A stretch of DNA of 64,000 bases from NCBI GenBank assembly GCA_958510825.1, contig OY294047.1, positions 37,111,747-37,175,746 on the forward strand, read 5' to 3'. A program made the position numbers and the translations under genes. The stretch comes from Brachypterus glaber (taxonomy: Eukaryota; Arthropoda; Insecta; Coleoptera; Kateretidae). This document shows, in pieces, positions 1-12,600 of this stretch (positions are counted from its first letter, which is position 1; each line of letters starts with the position of its first letter). Under the pieces are notes generated by a model that did not search any database, had not been told where the DNA came from, and saw only the letters and a list, made by a program, of their open reading frames with translations.

Positions 1-223
1 AGTTAAATGGAGAATTTAATAAGCTTTCAAAATGATGTATCACACGACCCCCCTTTCCATTAAAAAAATGTCCCCCGATGCCCCCCTGCCCACATTTTAA
101 GAGCTAAAAGTATCAAATATATGCTAAAAGATAGTTGTCCTATTTAAGATGGTTTTCGCAGAATTTCATTATCTCTTTAAGTTTTCGAGAAAATCGTTGG
201 GTAAATAGAGTTGGGACACCCGG
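1..223 (-). mobile_element. Terminal part of a DNA transposon, cut by the window edge
   Basis: The stretch reads on the minus strand as a transposon end starting CCGGGTGTCCCAAC next to a TA dinucleotide. The same roughly 200-bp terminal sequence occurs in the opposite orientation at 7873-8070, so it is a multicopy end. The rest of the element would lie left of the window. The TA flank and GGGTGTCCC start resemble Tc1/mariner-type ends, but no coding sequence is attached. Confidence 0.55.
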
Positions 224-225
224 TA

Positions 226-711
226 TAATAACGCTTATTCGGGATTTTATGTATGCACCCACAATAGTGGAATATATTATACTCGGTCAGTAATCCAAGT
301 TTAATAGCCTCAAAATATCTCGGGAAAATAAACCCTATCGTACTGGTAGTGGATAACACAGCTCTACAAAATATAAAATATTTGAAGGTGCCTGGGTTCT
401 GTTAACGGAGTCTGAATCTACATAATACCTAGTTTCTAACACAATAATAAAAGTTTTCTACTACACACCGTTTTCGAGATAATTACGCAATATGTTTAAA
501 AATGGGTATCCTACAGTTTTTGAGGTTTCTGAAACCGAATCTGACGTTAAAAATTTTAAATTCAAAATGGCGGATCCAATATGGCGTCAAAATTTTAAAA
601 GTTTCTATATTTTTTGCCAAAAATTACTGATCAAGTATTTTTGAGGTCTCTGAAACCGAATTTAAAACACTAATAGAATAATAGCGTTATTAATACAACA
701 ACATAGTGTTT
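226..711. other. Unassigned AT-rich interval
   Basis: No plausible gene is visible. Repeated phrases such as TTTTTGAGGTTTCTGAAACC around 510-540 and 635-660 look like decayed family G sequence (see 5934-7096), but no boundaries can be set. Confidence 0.4.
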
Positions 712-713
712 TA

Positions 714-1370
714 CAGGGTGATTCTACATGATAAAATATGACAAAAAGTTCGTATAAACATATGTCTAAAAATGCGTCATAAGGGACCTACGCCCCTTTG
801 AACCATAGCTCCATTAGGATTCATTTTTGGAAGTACCTGAATATGAGGTTTTTTCTTAGTTTTTAATGTACATTCGCCCTGCATCATTAAAATTTTGGTT
901 TTCAACATTTTAGTATTTAATTTTTCGTCCTCGAACCGTGGAATTTCACCTTCAAATGAACTTTTCTCGAAAACTGTTAATCCTACAGTATTACAACAAG
1001 AGTACCTTTTTTATGTATTTTGACCTGAGGAATCATATTTCAAAAATAAAATTGCAAAAAAGTTACACAGAAAAGAGTTTGGGATAAAAAACTGATAAGG
1101 CCCCCCGTTTCGCACACCCCTGGTTGAAATAAGTACATGAAAATAACACATAAAAACGGGCCTTGGTAGGATTAGTTGACGTGCAAAACCTCGTTGATAT
1201 ATCTCAAAGGGTTCCTGAGTTATTAAATAAAAACCGATTTTTTTAGCCACTTTCAAAGGGGCGTAACTCCCTTATGACGCATTTTTAGACATATGTTTAT
1301 AGGAACTTTTAGTCATATTTTATGATGTAGAATCATCTGTTAAAATTTCCGACGCTACTTCAAATACAAT
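714..1370. mobile_element. Mariner-derived MITE
   Basis: A left end CAGGGTGATTCTACAT at 714 follows a TA. The approximate inverse (AAAATATGACAAAAAGTT, ACATATGTCTAAAAATGCG, AAGGGA-CTACGCCCCTTT) returns at about 1255-1345, giving inverted repeats of about 90 bp. The interior, 860-1255, matches on the same strand the 3' noncoding part of the transposase-bearing mariner at 24073-25674, and recurs at 8200-8600 and 28140-28450. The outer right end is degraded. No coding capacity. Confidence 0.7.
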
Positions 1371-1530
1371 AACTACAAATTATACTATAGTATAGTACTA
1401 ATTATGATATAACATTTGTTGTTGTATTTATTACAACAAACTATCTATCTATTATGGTAAATAAATGTTTAATTGTGATAATTGAAATTTATTAAATACG
1501 TATTCTTAACTGTTACGAATAGAACAATTA

Positions 1531-3360
1531 CACTAGGCAACAAATCGCAACTTTTTGTTTGGCCCGATCGGAAAGTAAATTTTTCTTACTAATTCAAGGG
1601 CGTAGAATCCGAACCTTAGCAAAATTCCAGCACTTAAAATTTTTGAGATATAAGTCCAGGAAATAATGACATTTTTTTTTCAAAAAAAGTAGGATTTTGA
1701 AAATTTTAGGGTATATTAAAAAAATACTAGGAATTAAAAAATATATATGCGAAGGGCCTACTGTTACATTAAGTACGCAAAAAAACAATAAAAAGCTTAA
1801 AATTCGAGTGCACAAATTACTTAATTGCTGATGCAAAAGTTTGTATAAAAGTTTCATAGGACTTAATTTGTAGATTATAAAATTCTCTACAAAAATATAC
1901 ATACAAATATTTTTTTATTTGGCTCAATTTGTTCGTAAAAAGTAAATAAATGAAAAAAAAATAAAATTAAAGCACACAGTGTAAACTTTTTTCCCGAGCG
2001 CAAAAAAAACATATTTTTCTTATCAATTTATAGGCTCAGAATCCGAATCCGAATCCTACATGCTTTCCTTTTGAATTTTAGTACAGGCAGTTATGCTAAT
2101 TAAAAAATAATTTATAAAAAAAAAATTGATTATTTTTTGTCGTTATTTTATTGATTCTACATCATAAAAATGTTACTTCATTACATAACGACCGTATTAC
2201 GTAACATATTTCTAGTTCATTTTTGACCAACTAGTGATGCTTTTTGACGTTTTTTATCATAAGTAGGCGCTACGTGGCGCTAAGCTTGTTCCACCACTCT
2301 CCTCACCCCCGCCCCACTTAGATGTGTCACAGGATCCACTTTTTTTGAAAATATTTTTTCCCTAGTATCCCTATTTATTTACCTATGAATTTAAAGTTTC
2401 CATAATCTAAGTTAGATATTTTTCAACTAATCTTGAGTCGCCCAATCCAAATTTGTATCATCTCATTTTTCTCAAAATTTGAGGCAATAGAAAACTTCTG
2501 AGAACAGAATCGGACTCGGCGACCCAAAATTAGTTAAAAAACATATGAATAGAATAGAATAGAATAGAATAGAATTTATTTAGCCACATTACAGTACATG
2601 TTTCTGGTACGTCAAAAATAAATAACAAATATGTTTAAAAAGTACAATTAAAATCATTCATGGCAGGAGCCTCCATATATTCACATGCTGTAGAAGCACT
2701 CATTTATTAGGAATTTTTTAATTTTGGATTCAAAAATTGAAATAGGCAAGCATTTTAAACTACCAGGGAGTTTATTATATAAGCCTATATCCAACGAGTT
2801 TTTTTTACTTTTAGTAAGTCGTAAGAACGTGGGTTTTAGGAGATCGGCATTTCTAGTGCCGTAGTTATGAACACTAGAATGAGTCACATATTTATGTTTA
2901 TTTTTATGAACCTCTGCCAGACTGTAGAAGATAAAAAGGGAGGGCAAAGAAAATGCCAAATTTCTGAAAGAGAGGCTTGCAATGAGTATCGTTCTTTTCG
3001 CCAGCAATGCATCGTACAGCCTTTTTCTGAAGCCTAAAAATTTTTGAGGAGTCGGTGGAGTTATAGGAGAACGCCATAGCTCAATAACGAGTGAAATAGT
3101 CCAAAGTAGCTAGTTCGAAGAGTATTTAGATCAAGCATTTTTTTTAACTGTCAGTAGGTTTTAGATAATTTACTTGATAAATTATCAATATAGCAAGACC
3201 ATGACAAAGAGGCATCAATATAAATGCCTAGCAGTTTGACAGTGTCACCTTCGGTAAGACAGTTGTTGCTAGATATAATAATTTGTTGAGTTTCATCTCT
3301 ATTTAGTATTAATCTGTTTACATTGACTCCAATCAGGGCAAGAAACCGTGTTGCCTAGTG
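1531..3360. mobile_element. CACTA-ended (CMC/EnSpm-like) element, split by a LINE
   Basis: The element starts CACTAGGCAAC and ends GTTGCCTAGTG, flanked on both sides by TTA (1528-1530 and 3361-3363). A CACTA terminus with a 3-bp target duplication is the signature of the CMC/EnSpm superfamily. A second copy in inverse orientation lies at 57238-58395, also with TTA flanks. In this copy a LINE fragment occupies about 2549-3330, so the element itself is about 1.05 kb. No transposase is encoded; it is non-autonomous. Confidence 0.75.
2549..3330 (-). pseudogene. 5'-truncated LINE, reverse transcriptase C-terminal part
   Basis: Minus-strand translation gives the C-terminal part of a non-LTR reverse transcriptase: a LGIYIDASLSW block near 3215-3250, a decayed stretch resembling LNTLRTSYFGLFHSLLSYG near 3070-3130, then an open 108-codon stretch at 2681-3007 with the typical motifs HNYGTRNADL and YNKLPGSLK. 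In-frame stops and frameshifts interrupt it, so it is dead. The 3' end is a short pentanucleotide tail, AGAAT units on the plus strand at 2549-2574. It sits inside the CACTA element, and comparison with the intact copy at 57.2 kb gives the empty site around CATATGAGTCC. The clade (CR1/Jockey-like) is inferred from the C-terminal motifs only. Confidence 0.75.
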
Positions 3361-4025
3361 TTATTTTTCTATTAAATTTAATCTATTTACCGTAAATATA
3401 CAATTTATAGTTCTTCGCATGAAACAAAGTTTCCGGCGAAAGGGGGAGGTATCATTCGCACTCTCTTCTTTTTCGTCAAAAGCGTTATAAGGCGTGGCCA
3501 CGTGTGGGTGCCTGCAACGGGCCTCCCACTTGCACACACATTCCCGTAGCCACATATCCTGGCGTCAAAGTATATTGATATTTAATAAATGTGTTATTTC
3601 ATAGTCATATATTTGGGGCTACTCTGTATATATTTTAGGCTATGATATGATTATTAGGGAAACTGATTATATTAGATATAACCACAGGTCATAAATTAAT
3701 GATTAAATTAATTAATACATAGTAGGCTTTCCCATTTTGAATATTTTTAAAATTTCGGAAAGCCGTGTATTCGTGCAAAAATTTTCAATTTTTTTTGTGT
3801 ATTTTTGCGTTTTATGACGTTTTATTTCGATATAAATCAATTTCGAGCAAAAAAAAAAATTGTCGGTCGATCGGTCGGTCGATCGGTCGGTCGATCGGTC
3901 TGTCCGGGAAATCTTGTGGGCACGATAACTTAAGAACGCTTTAAGCTAGAGACTTGTAATTTGATACCCCCTGATGGGATCGGGGGTAGTTTTCCTGAAA
4001 ATTGGTATATTGAGGTTTTTGAGTG

Positions 4026-5190
4026 AATTTGATAACAAAAAAATTCTACATATGCGCAGATGTCTCTAATAACACATACGAATTGTACAAAAGTATTTTG
4101 GCAAACATATACAAATGTACCATGCGCAAAAGTGTTTGGTGAAACATATTTAAGCGCAGAAGGGTTTAATAATACATACGAATGCACAAAAGTGTTCTGG
4201 CCAACATATACAAATACAGGGTGATCCATAACTGGCATGCCAAAATTTAAGAGGTGATTCTAGATCCAAAAATATAAAAAAAGTTCCTATAAAGGTTGGT
4301 CCGGAAATGAGCCCTAAGGGATCTAGGGCCCTTTAAAATTGTAATAAAAATAAGGTTTTTAATTAATAACTCGGGTACCGTTTAAGCTAGAGCGGCGAGC
4401 TTTTGCATGTATACTAGTATTAATAAGGGCAATAAGTTTATGTTAATTTATTTTTTTAATTTATCCAGAGGCGTGCCCAGACAGACAAAATATATGAGGC
4501 TTAAAACATTTTTGCCCCAAACTTTTCTATGTGTATTTTTTTTGGATTTGTTGTAAAAAATATAGATTTCTAGAGTAAAAATACATATAAAATATCATAT
4601 AGTGTAACACTGTAGGAGCAACCGTTATCAAAAAAAAAATGCAATTAAGAGGAAGTAACATTTTGTGCCACCAAAAACGTTACTTTTTAAAAGGCTATTA
4701 CTCCTTTAATATTAAATTTAGGTGTTTTGGTATTATACACACTTTTTTGCTCAGTTTTAAATGAAGAATCACCCTGCAGCATTAAAATTTTATTGGTGCT
4801 TTTTTTTGTTCCCCATTCAATACGTCATCTTTGAAGGGCCGTAGCTCCCTTAGGGCTCATTTCCGGACTAACCTTTATAGAAACTTTTTTTTATATTTTT
4901 GGATGTAGAATCACCTCTTAAATTTCGGTACGCGAGTTCTGGAACAGGCTGTATGTCATGCGCAGTAAGGATTGGTGGAACATATTTATGCGCAAACGTG
5001 TTTAATAATACATACGAATGCACGAAAGTATTTTGGCAAACATATACACATGTACCATGCGCAGAAGTGTTCTGGTAAACATATACAAATATACCATGCG
5101 CTGAAGTGTTTGATGAAATATATTTATGCGCAAAAGTGTTTAATGATACATACGAATGCACAGAAATGTTTTGGCAAACATATATTTAAG
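4026..5190 (+). repeat. Minisatellite with about 33-bp period, interrupted
   Basis: Variants of ATGCGCAGAAGTGTT-TGG-AAACATATACAA repeat in two blocks, 4026-4213 and 4954-5190, separated by a 735-bp MITE. Subunits alternate between forms ending in AATACATACGAATGCAC and forms ending in AAACATATACAAATG. The blocks read as one array that received an insertion. Confidence 0.7.
4217..4951. mobile_element. TA-flanked mariner-like MITE
   Basis: Begins CAGGGTGATCC after TA (4215-4216) and ends CAGGCTG before TA (4952-4953). The inverted ends run about 120 bp and include AATTTAAGAGGTGATTCTA, GTCCGGAAATGAGCCCTAAG and GGGCCCTT. It inserted into the minisatellite of family G copy 1. The interior is noncoding and built like the other mariner MITEs here (CCTAAGGGA-CTA, then TTAATAACTCGGG), though strongly diverged. 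Confidence 0.75.
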
Positions 5191-5933
5191 GTTGCTAAAA
5201 GCAAATCTAATAATAAAAAACCTATTTTACGCGCGGAGGTGTAAAATGGGAAAGCTCTTTTACTGGGCAGTGTATTTGATATGAGGCATTAGAATAAAAG
5301 CAACGTGATCTCAATTAAATTTAAAATTAATTTTCCCGTCTTTTGAAAACCATATTTATCACAAAATAAATGGAAGTTGCTAAATTATTCCGGGCTTACA
5401 ACAATACAAGTTTTGTATACATTTACTTAGTAACGTATAAATTAATCAGGATATTGGAAAATATAGACTTAAATGTAAACAAATTTGCATTTAGTCGTGA
5501 TTTTGTATGATTTTAAGTTAATTTCTAAAATAGGTTTTTCCTATGGTACACTGAAAAAAAAATGTAACAATTGTTGCCAACGTTATGTTATGTGAGTTTC
5601 CCAGAACATATTCTGTAAAAATTTACGTGAAATAAAATTTTACGGAACATATTCTGTAAAAACTACATAACTTTGGATCTTTACTACAACAACGTGGTAA
5701 ACACAAACGTTTTTGAGGTTAAAACTACCAAACACCGTTGTCAGTACGTAAGAAAGATTTCGTTAAAGATTAAATTTCAAATAGTAAATATTACCAGTTG
5801 CTACGCAGCTCGAGATTTAATACGCTCGGCATAAAAAAATATCTTCTCTACCTTGGTATATAATTAATATTATATCAAGTATTTTTATAGTTGCAACAAG
5901 TATCTTATACAAGTATCACAAATACATCATATT

Positions 5934-7096
5934 GCTTTCCCATTTTGAAAATTTTCAAAATTTCGGAAAGCCTTGTATTCGTGCAAAATTTTTTAATTTT
6001 TTTGCGTATTTTCGCGTTTTATGACGTTTTATGTCGATATAAATCAATTTCAAGCAAAAAAAAAATGTCGCTCTGTCGGTCGGTCGGTCGGTCGATAACG
6101 CACGATAACTTAAGAACGCTTTAAGCTAGATACTTGAAATTTGACATACAGGTATTTTACCAAAAGTTCTAGCTCGGGATTGTTTTTGGTGAAGATTGGG
6201 GTGCGGCAAGGGGGGCATTAATGGGGAAAAATACATTTGTTTTAGAAAAATTTGAAAATTGGGGTTTTTGAGGTTGCTGAAATTGAATCTGAAAATAAAT
6301 TTTTTCTAACTCCACCCTGGAGGGGTAAGGGGGTAAATATTTTTAATATTTTCGTCAAAGTTGGTATATAGGGATTTTTGGGCTAGATACTTGAAATTTG
6401 ACATACAGGTATTTTACCAAAAGTTCTAGCTCGGGATTGTTTTTGGTGAAGATCGGGGTGCGGCAAGGGGGGCATTAATGGGGAAAAATACATTTGTTTT
6501 AGAAAATTTTGAAAATTGGGGTTTTTGAGGTTGCTGAAATTGAATCTGATAATAAATTTTTTCTAACTCCACCCTGGAGGGGTAAGGGGGTAAATATTTT
6601 TAATATTTTCGTCAAAGTTGGTATATAGGGATTTTTGGGGTTGGCTGATAATATTTTTTCTAATTTCACCCCTTGAGGGGTCGGGGGTAGCTTTCGTGAA
6701 AACTGGTATATTGGGGTTTTTGAGGTTGCTGAAAGTGAATCTGATAATAAAAAAAATTCTTACTCCACCCCCTGAGGGGCAGGGGGAAGTTTTCTTGAAA
6801 ATTTATATATTGGGGTTTTTGAGGTCTCTAAAACTGAATCTTTTAATACAATTTTTCTAATTTCACGCCCTGAGGGATGCGGTTAGTTTTTGTGAAAATT
6901 GGTGTATTGGGGTTTTTAAGGTTGCTGAAAGAGAATCTGACAATAAAAAAGTTCTAACTGCACCCCCTTAGAGGCGGGGGGTAGTTTTCGTGAAAATTAG
7001 TATATTTTTAAGGTTGCTAAAAGTAAATCTAATAATAAAAAATCCATTTTACGCACAGAGGTGTAAAATGGGAAAGCTCTTTTACTGGGCAGTGTA
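5934..7096 (+). mobile_element. Family G element, copy 2 (most complete)
   Basis: Runs from GCTTTCCCATTTTGAAAA to TTTTACTGGGCAGTGTA. The order is: a GGAAAGCCTTGTATTCGTGC block, an AT-rich part with TTTTATGACGTTTTATG, a (TCGG)n tract near 6076-6096, the core CACGATAACTTAAGAACGC, a 257-bp tandem duplication, then several units of about 100 bp. Each unit carries a box such as CCCTGAGGGGCAGGGGG and the phrase GAGGTTGCTGAAAGTGAATC. No transposase is encoded, and I could not assign a superfamily. Confidence 0.75.
6125..6638 (+). repeat. 257-bp tandem duplication
   Basis: Unit 1 starts GCTAGATACTTGAAATTTG at 6125 and unit 2 starts with the same bases at 6382. They are nearly identical throughout (AAAATAAATT in one and ATAATAAATT in the other), so the duplication is younger than the host element. 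Confidence 0.9.
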
Positions 7097-7872
7097 TTAG
7101 TTTTTTTTTTGTGTATTTGGAGCATTACTACCTATAAATTAAACACTTGATACATAAGCTATTTAGGCTTAGGCTTATACGGTTTTATTTATTTAAATTT
7201 ATTCTGCGGAAAATTGCTGTTTAGATAAAGCATACAAAAGCATATTAGTATAAATTGTTTTTATAGTCGTTTAAACCTGGATAACAAAATACGCGATGGT
7301 ATAAAATATCGTTTTTCTATTTTGCGACTCTTATAAGCTCATAATCACACGCATTTTGCGTGTTCTTATAGGCCCATAAGAGGTCTGTACTTTTTGTTCT
7401 TTTGGGTTGGCAACAGACCTGGCCTATCTCTTGACGTTTTTCGTGCAAATGTCAATGTCGCTTTAAAGTTGAATTTTCTACAAAATTTTGTGTTTAGGTT
7501 GTTTTTACCATGTTAAAATTGTGGCTTGGTTAATTGCAGTAAAAAAGAGAAGATACGACTATAAAATATATCAAAATATCATTTGTTCTTAAAATTTTAA
7601 ACATGGTGTAAACTATAATGCCAATCCAAAACAAAAATCCCTAAATCAGTCATCAATTTAAATGTAAGTTTTTTAAAATTTTAGAGCAAAATAGAAAAAA
7701 TTGTATAAAGCCCTCGTTTCATAACACGTTTTTAGCGCACTAGTACTGTAATGTATGTTATGAAACTAGTACTTTAATATACTATTATTACACTTATCTC
7801 TTGAGCTGGAAGATGATGATTTTCAAATTTCTAAAATCGTCATATTAACCCTGAATCAAACATTTTTATATA
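7097..7872. other. No recognised feature
   Basis: AT-rich single-copy-looking sequence. I see no coding region and no repeat shared with the rest of the window. Confidence 0.4.
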
Positions 7873-8070
7873 CCGGGTGTCCCAACTCTATTTACCCAGC
7901 GATTTTCTCGAAAACTAAAAGAGATAATCAAGTTCTGCGAAAACCATCTTAAATAAGACAACTTAAACTATCTTTCTTAAAATGTGGGCAGGGGGGCATG
8001 GGGGGGATTTTTTTTAATGAAAAGGGGTCATGTGATAAATCATTTTAAACCAAATAAAATTCTCTATTGG
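7873..8070 (+). mobile_element. Transposon end matching that at 1-223
   Basis: Begins CCGGGTGTCCCAACTC after TA and continues with the inverse of the sequence at 1-223, including CGATTTTCTCGAAAACT and AATGTGGGCAGGGGGGCATG. No matching opposite end was found close by, so it is a single end or a truncated copy. Confidence 0.55.
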
Positions 8071-8199
8071 GCTGTATATTTTTTAATTTTCTAAACAATT
8101 TTTTAAGGTTTTGATTTTTTAATTTTTTGTGCTAAAAATGCGATTTTTTAAGTTTTTTTTTTAATTTTTAGGGTTAAAGTATAATTTACGTTTTTTCAT

Positions 8200-8610
8200 C
8201 ATGAAATTAGTAATCCTTAAAAAAATTTTCGTCCTCGAACCGTAAAATTTCACATTCAAATGATTTTTTTTTCGAAAACGGTTAATTCCTAGTTTTAATC
8301 CTATTACAACAAAAGTACCTTTTTATGAATTTTGACCCGAGGAATCATATTCCAAGTTTGGGACAAAAAACTGATAAGCCCTCCTCCCCGTTTTGCACAC
8401 CACTGGCTAAGATAAGTACAAGAAAATAACATACGAAGATGGGCCCTATTAAGATTAGTTCACTTGCAAAACCTGGTTGATATATCTCAAAGGGTTACTA
8501 ACTAACTAATTAAATAAAAACTGAATTTTTTAGCCACTTTCAAAGGGACGCATTTTTAGACACATGTTTATGGGAACTTTTTGTCATATTTATTTATTTA
8601 TTTATTTTAT
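8200..8610 (-). mobile_element. Mariner-derived block, truncated
   Basis: On the same strand as 860-1340 and 25190-25620 it carries TTTTCGTCCTCGAACCGT, AAAAACTGATAAG, TTTTGCACACC and TTGATATATCTCAAAGGGTT, ending in ACGCATTTTTAGACA. It then runs into an (ATTT)n tract at about 8588-8638. It is the shared mariner interior without clear ends. Confidence 0.65.
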
Positions 8611-8638
8611 TTATTTTTATTTATTTATTACGTTTAAA
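8588..8638 (+). repeat. (ATTT)n microsatellite
   Basis: A run of TTTA/ATTT units directly follows the mariner-derived block. Confidence 0.85.
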
Positions 8639-8882
8639 GTCATTCCGAGACCTTATTTAAGGTATTTTGTACCATATTAGACTGTCTAACAATACTAGTT
8701 TTTTCAAAGTTATTCCGCCGTTCCATGTTTTATACCATTAACAAGCCCTGCACTTTTTTACAAAGTGTACTGTAAATCCAGATATTATTTGTCTTAAATA
8801 TCCATAAGAAAATATAAAATAAAAATTTCAAAAATTATTTGACTTTGACGTTTCTCGTTTATTTTCTGATGTAGAATCTACC

Positions 8883-9412
8883 CAAAGAACTTTTACCTCA
8901 AGAAGTTATTTCAGACCAATGTTTATGAAGGTGTCATCTTTTTGTTTGTTTGTTTACATAAACGTACGCGATACTGCTTCTGGTGTAAACATAAGTACCG
9001 CTAGTTTTGACCTTCTGGTGACCAGAGCGATGTTGTGTAATTTTCACTTTATCATTATGATAAATCTTTATACCTACATTAAAACTTTTAAAAAACTACT
9101 ATACTACGACACTATAATTATGTTTGATAATGTAATATAATTAAACTACTAGTTCATATAAAACTCAAATAAAACTAATATTTCTTAAAATTTACAATAA
9201 AATATCTAAAGCAGGTGTTGCAACCGGCAACACTGTATTGCTTGACAAAGTTTACGACATTAGACTGTGAGTTTACACATTCTTTCTCTCTCTTTACGCG
9301 TACGTGTAAACAATAGTCATTCCCCATCAGCCCCTCAACCTAGTTGGTTCACGCTTCAAACAAAGCATACGGTAGATTTCATTATGTTCATTCTTGAGGT
9401 AAAAGTTCTTTG
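8883..9412. mobile_element. hAT-type MITE with perfect 8-bp duplication
   Basis: Perfect 22-bp terminal inverted repeats begin CAAAGAACTTTTACCTCAAG. The element is flanked by identical 8-bp copies AATCTACC at 8875-8882 and 9413-9420. An 8-bp duplication with short inverted ends is characteristic of hAT elements. It inserted into a mariner-type end (GATGTAGAATC / CTTAAAATTTCAGAC). The 530-bp interior is noncoding. Confidence 0.85.
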
Positions 9413-9632
9413 AATCTACCCTTAAAATTTCAGACCCTTTTTCAAATACACCGTGTATGTATCTGCTATTTTATTAAAACATTGAAATCATATTTTGAAA
9501 CCCATATTGGTTACATTTTACATTGTAATAATACATGAGCAACAATATTTTTATCGCCTATTGAGAATATGGCCAGTGTGGGGGTTTAATTTCATATTCC
9601 GATTCCGTTCGCAGAAATGGAAAAGAGCTTTT

Positions 9633-12600
9633 ATACGACTCATAAATACGGGACATTCTGGGAGCAATTTTTACATTTTACAGCGTGTTAATGTAGCTTA
9701 GGGTGGCTTAAAAATAGTAGTTTACAAATTTCAACTTTTTTCTTCAATTTTTTTTTAGAATTTTCGCCCGGTAAATCCGAATCTGCCACCCAAAAATGTT
9801 GTTTTTGCACCGTTTTTCAAATAAACTTACGACTCATAAATACGGGACATTCTGGGAGCAATTTTTACATTTTACAGCGTGTTAATGTAGCTTAGGGTGG
9901 CTTAAAAATAGTAGTTTACAAATTTCAACTTTTTTCTTCAATTTTTTTTTAGAATTTTCGCCCGGTAAATCCGAATCTGCCACCCAAAAATGTTGTTTTT
10001 GCACCGTTTTTCAAATAAACTTACGACTCATAAATACGGGACATTCTGGGAGCAATTTTTACATTTTACAGCGTGTTAATGTAGCTTAGGGTGGCTTAAA
10101 AATAGTAGTTTACAAATTTCAACTTTTTTCTTCAATTTTTTTTTAGAATTTTCGCCCGCTAAATCCGAATCTGCCACCCAAAAATGTTGTTTTTGCACCG
10201 TTTTTCAAATAAACTTACGACTCATAAATACGGGACATTCTGGGAGCAATTTTTACATTTTACAGCGTGTTAATGTAGCTTAGGGTGGCTTAAAAATAGT
10301 AGTTTACAAATTTCAACTTTTTTCTTCAATTTTTTTTTAGAATTTTCGCCCGGTAAATCCGAATCTGCCACCCAAAAATGTTGTTTTTGCACCGTTTTTC
10401 AAATAAACTTACGACTCATAAATACGGGACATTCTGGGAGCAATTTTTACATTTTACAGCGTGTTAATGTAGCTTAGGGTGGCTTAAAAATAGTAGTTTA
10501 CAAATTTCAACTTTTTTCTTCAATTTTTTTTTAGAATTTTCGCCCGGTAAATCCGAATCTGCCACCCAAAAATGTTGTTTTTGCACCGTTTTTCAAATAA
10601 ACTTACGACTCATAAATACGGGACATTCTGGGAGCAATTTTTACATTTTACAGCGTGTTAATGTAGCTTAGGGTGGCTTAAAAATAGTAGTTTACAAATT
10701 TCAACTTTTTTCTTCAATTTTTTTTTAGAATTTTCGCCCGCTAAATCCGAATCTGCCACCCAAAAATGTTGTTTTTGCACCGTTTTTCAAATAAACTTAC
10801 GACTCATAAATACGGGACATTCTGGGAGCAATTTTTACATTTTACAGCGTGTTAATGTAGCTTAGGGTGGCTTAAGAATAGTAGTTTACAAATTTCAACT
10901 TTTTTCTTCAAATTTTTTTTAGAATTTTCGCCCGGTAAATCCGAATCTGCCACCCAAAAGTGTTGTTTTTGCACCGTTTTTCAAATAAACTTACGACTCA
11001 TAAATACGGGACATTCTGGGAGCAATTTTTACATTTTACAGCGTGTTAATGTAGCTTAGGGTGGCTTAAGAATAGTAGTTTACAAATTTCAACTTTTTTC
11101 TTCAAATTTTTTTTAGAATTTTCGCCCGCTAAATCCGAATCTGCCACCCAAAAGTGTTATTTTTGCACCGTTTTTCAAATAAACTTACGACACATAAATA
11201 CGGGACATTCTGGGAGCAATTTTTACATTTTACAGCGTGTTAATGTAGCTTAGGGTGGCTTAAGAATAGTAGTTTACAAATTTCAACTTTTTTCTTCAAA
11301 TTTTTTTTAGAATTTTCGCCCGGTAAATCCGAATCTGCCACCCAAAAGTGTTGTTTTTGCACCGTTTTTCAAATAAACTTACGACTCATAAATACGGGAC
11401 ATTCTGGGAGCAATTTTTACATTTTACAGCGTGTTAATGTAGCTTAGGGTGGCTTAAGAATAGTAGTTTACAAATTTCAACTTTTTTCTTCAAATTTTTT
11501 TTAGAATTTTCGCCCGCTAAATCCGAATCTGCCACCCAAAAGTGTTGTTTTTGCACCGTTTTTCAAATAAACTTACGACTCATAAATACGGGACATTCTG
11601 GGAGCAATTTTTACATTTTACAGCGTGTTAATGTAGCTTAGGGTGGCTTAAGAATAGTAGTTTACAAATTTCAACTTTTTTCTTCAAATTTTTTTTAGAA
11701 TTTTCGCCCGCTAAATCCGAATCTGCCACCCAAAAGTGTTATTTTTGCACCGTTTTTCAAATAAACTTACGACACATAAATACGGGACATTCTGGGAGCA
11801 ATTTTTACATTTTACAGCGTGTTAATGTAGCTTAGGGTGGCTTAAGAATAGTAGTTTACAAATTTCAACTTTTTCTTCCAATTTTTTTTAGAATTTTCGC
11901 CCGCTAAATCCGAATCTGCCACCCAAAAATGTTGTTTTTGCACCGTTTTTCAAATAAACTTACGACTCATAAATACGGGACATTCTGGGAGCAATTTTTA
12001 CATTTTACAGCGTGTTAATAGCTTAGGGTGGCTTAAGAATAGTAGTTTACAAATTTCAACTTTTTTCTTCCAATTTTTTTTGGAATTTTCGCCCGCTAAA
12101 TCCGAATCTGCCACACAAAAGTGTTGTTTTTGCACCGTTTTTCAAATAAACTTACGACACATAAATACGGGACATTCTGGGAGCAATTTTTACATTTTAC
12201 AGCGTGTTAATGTAGCTTAGGGTGGCTTAAGAATAGTAGTTTACAAATTTCAACTTTTTTCTTCCAATTTTTTTTAGAATTTTCGCCCGCTAAATCCGAA
12301 TCTGCCACCCAAAAGTGTTATTTTTGCACCGTTTTTCAAATAAACTTACGACACATAAATACGGGACATTCTGGGAGCAATTTTTACATTTTACAGCGTG
12401 TTAATGTAGCTTAGGGTGGCTTAAGAATAGTAGTTTACAAATTTCAACTTTTTCTTCCAATTTTTTTTAGAATTTTCGCCCGCTAAATCCGAATCTGCCA
12501 CCCAAAAATGTTGTTTTTGCACCGTTTTTCAAATAAACTTACGACACATAAATACGGGACATTCTGGGAGCAATTTTTACATTTTACAGCGTGTTAATGT

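Larger units (their letters stand above)
3726..5274 (+). mobile_element. Family G element, copy 1 (with nested MITE)
   Basis: Starts GCTTTCCCATTTT and ends AAATGGGAAAGCTC-TTTTACTGGGCAGTGTA, like the copies at 5934, 14122, 18002 and 50816. It contains the (TCGG)n-rich tract at about 3865-3900 and the family core CACGATAACTTAAGAACGC. The interior holds a short-period tandem array (4026-4213 and 4954-5190) split by a TA-flanked MITE (4217-4951). No coding capacity. Confidence 0.7.
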
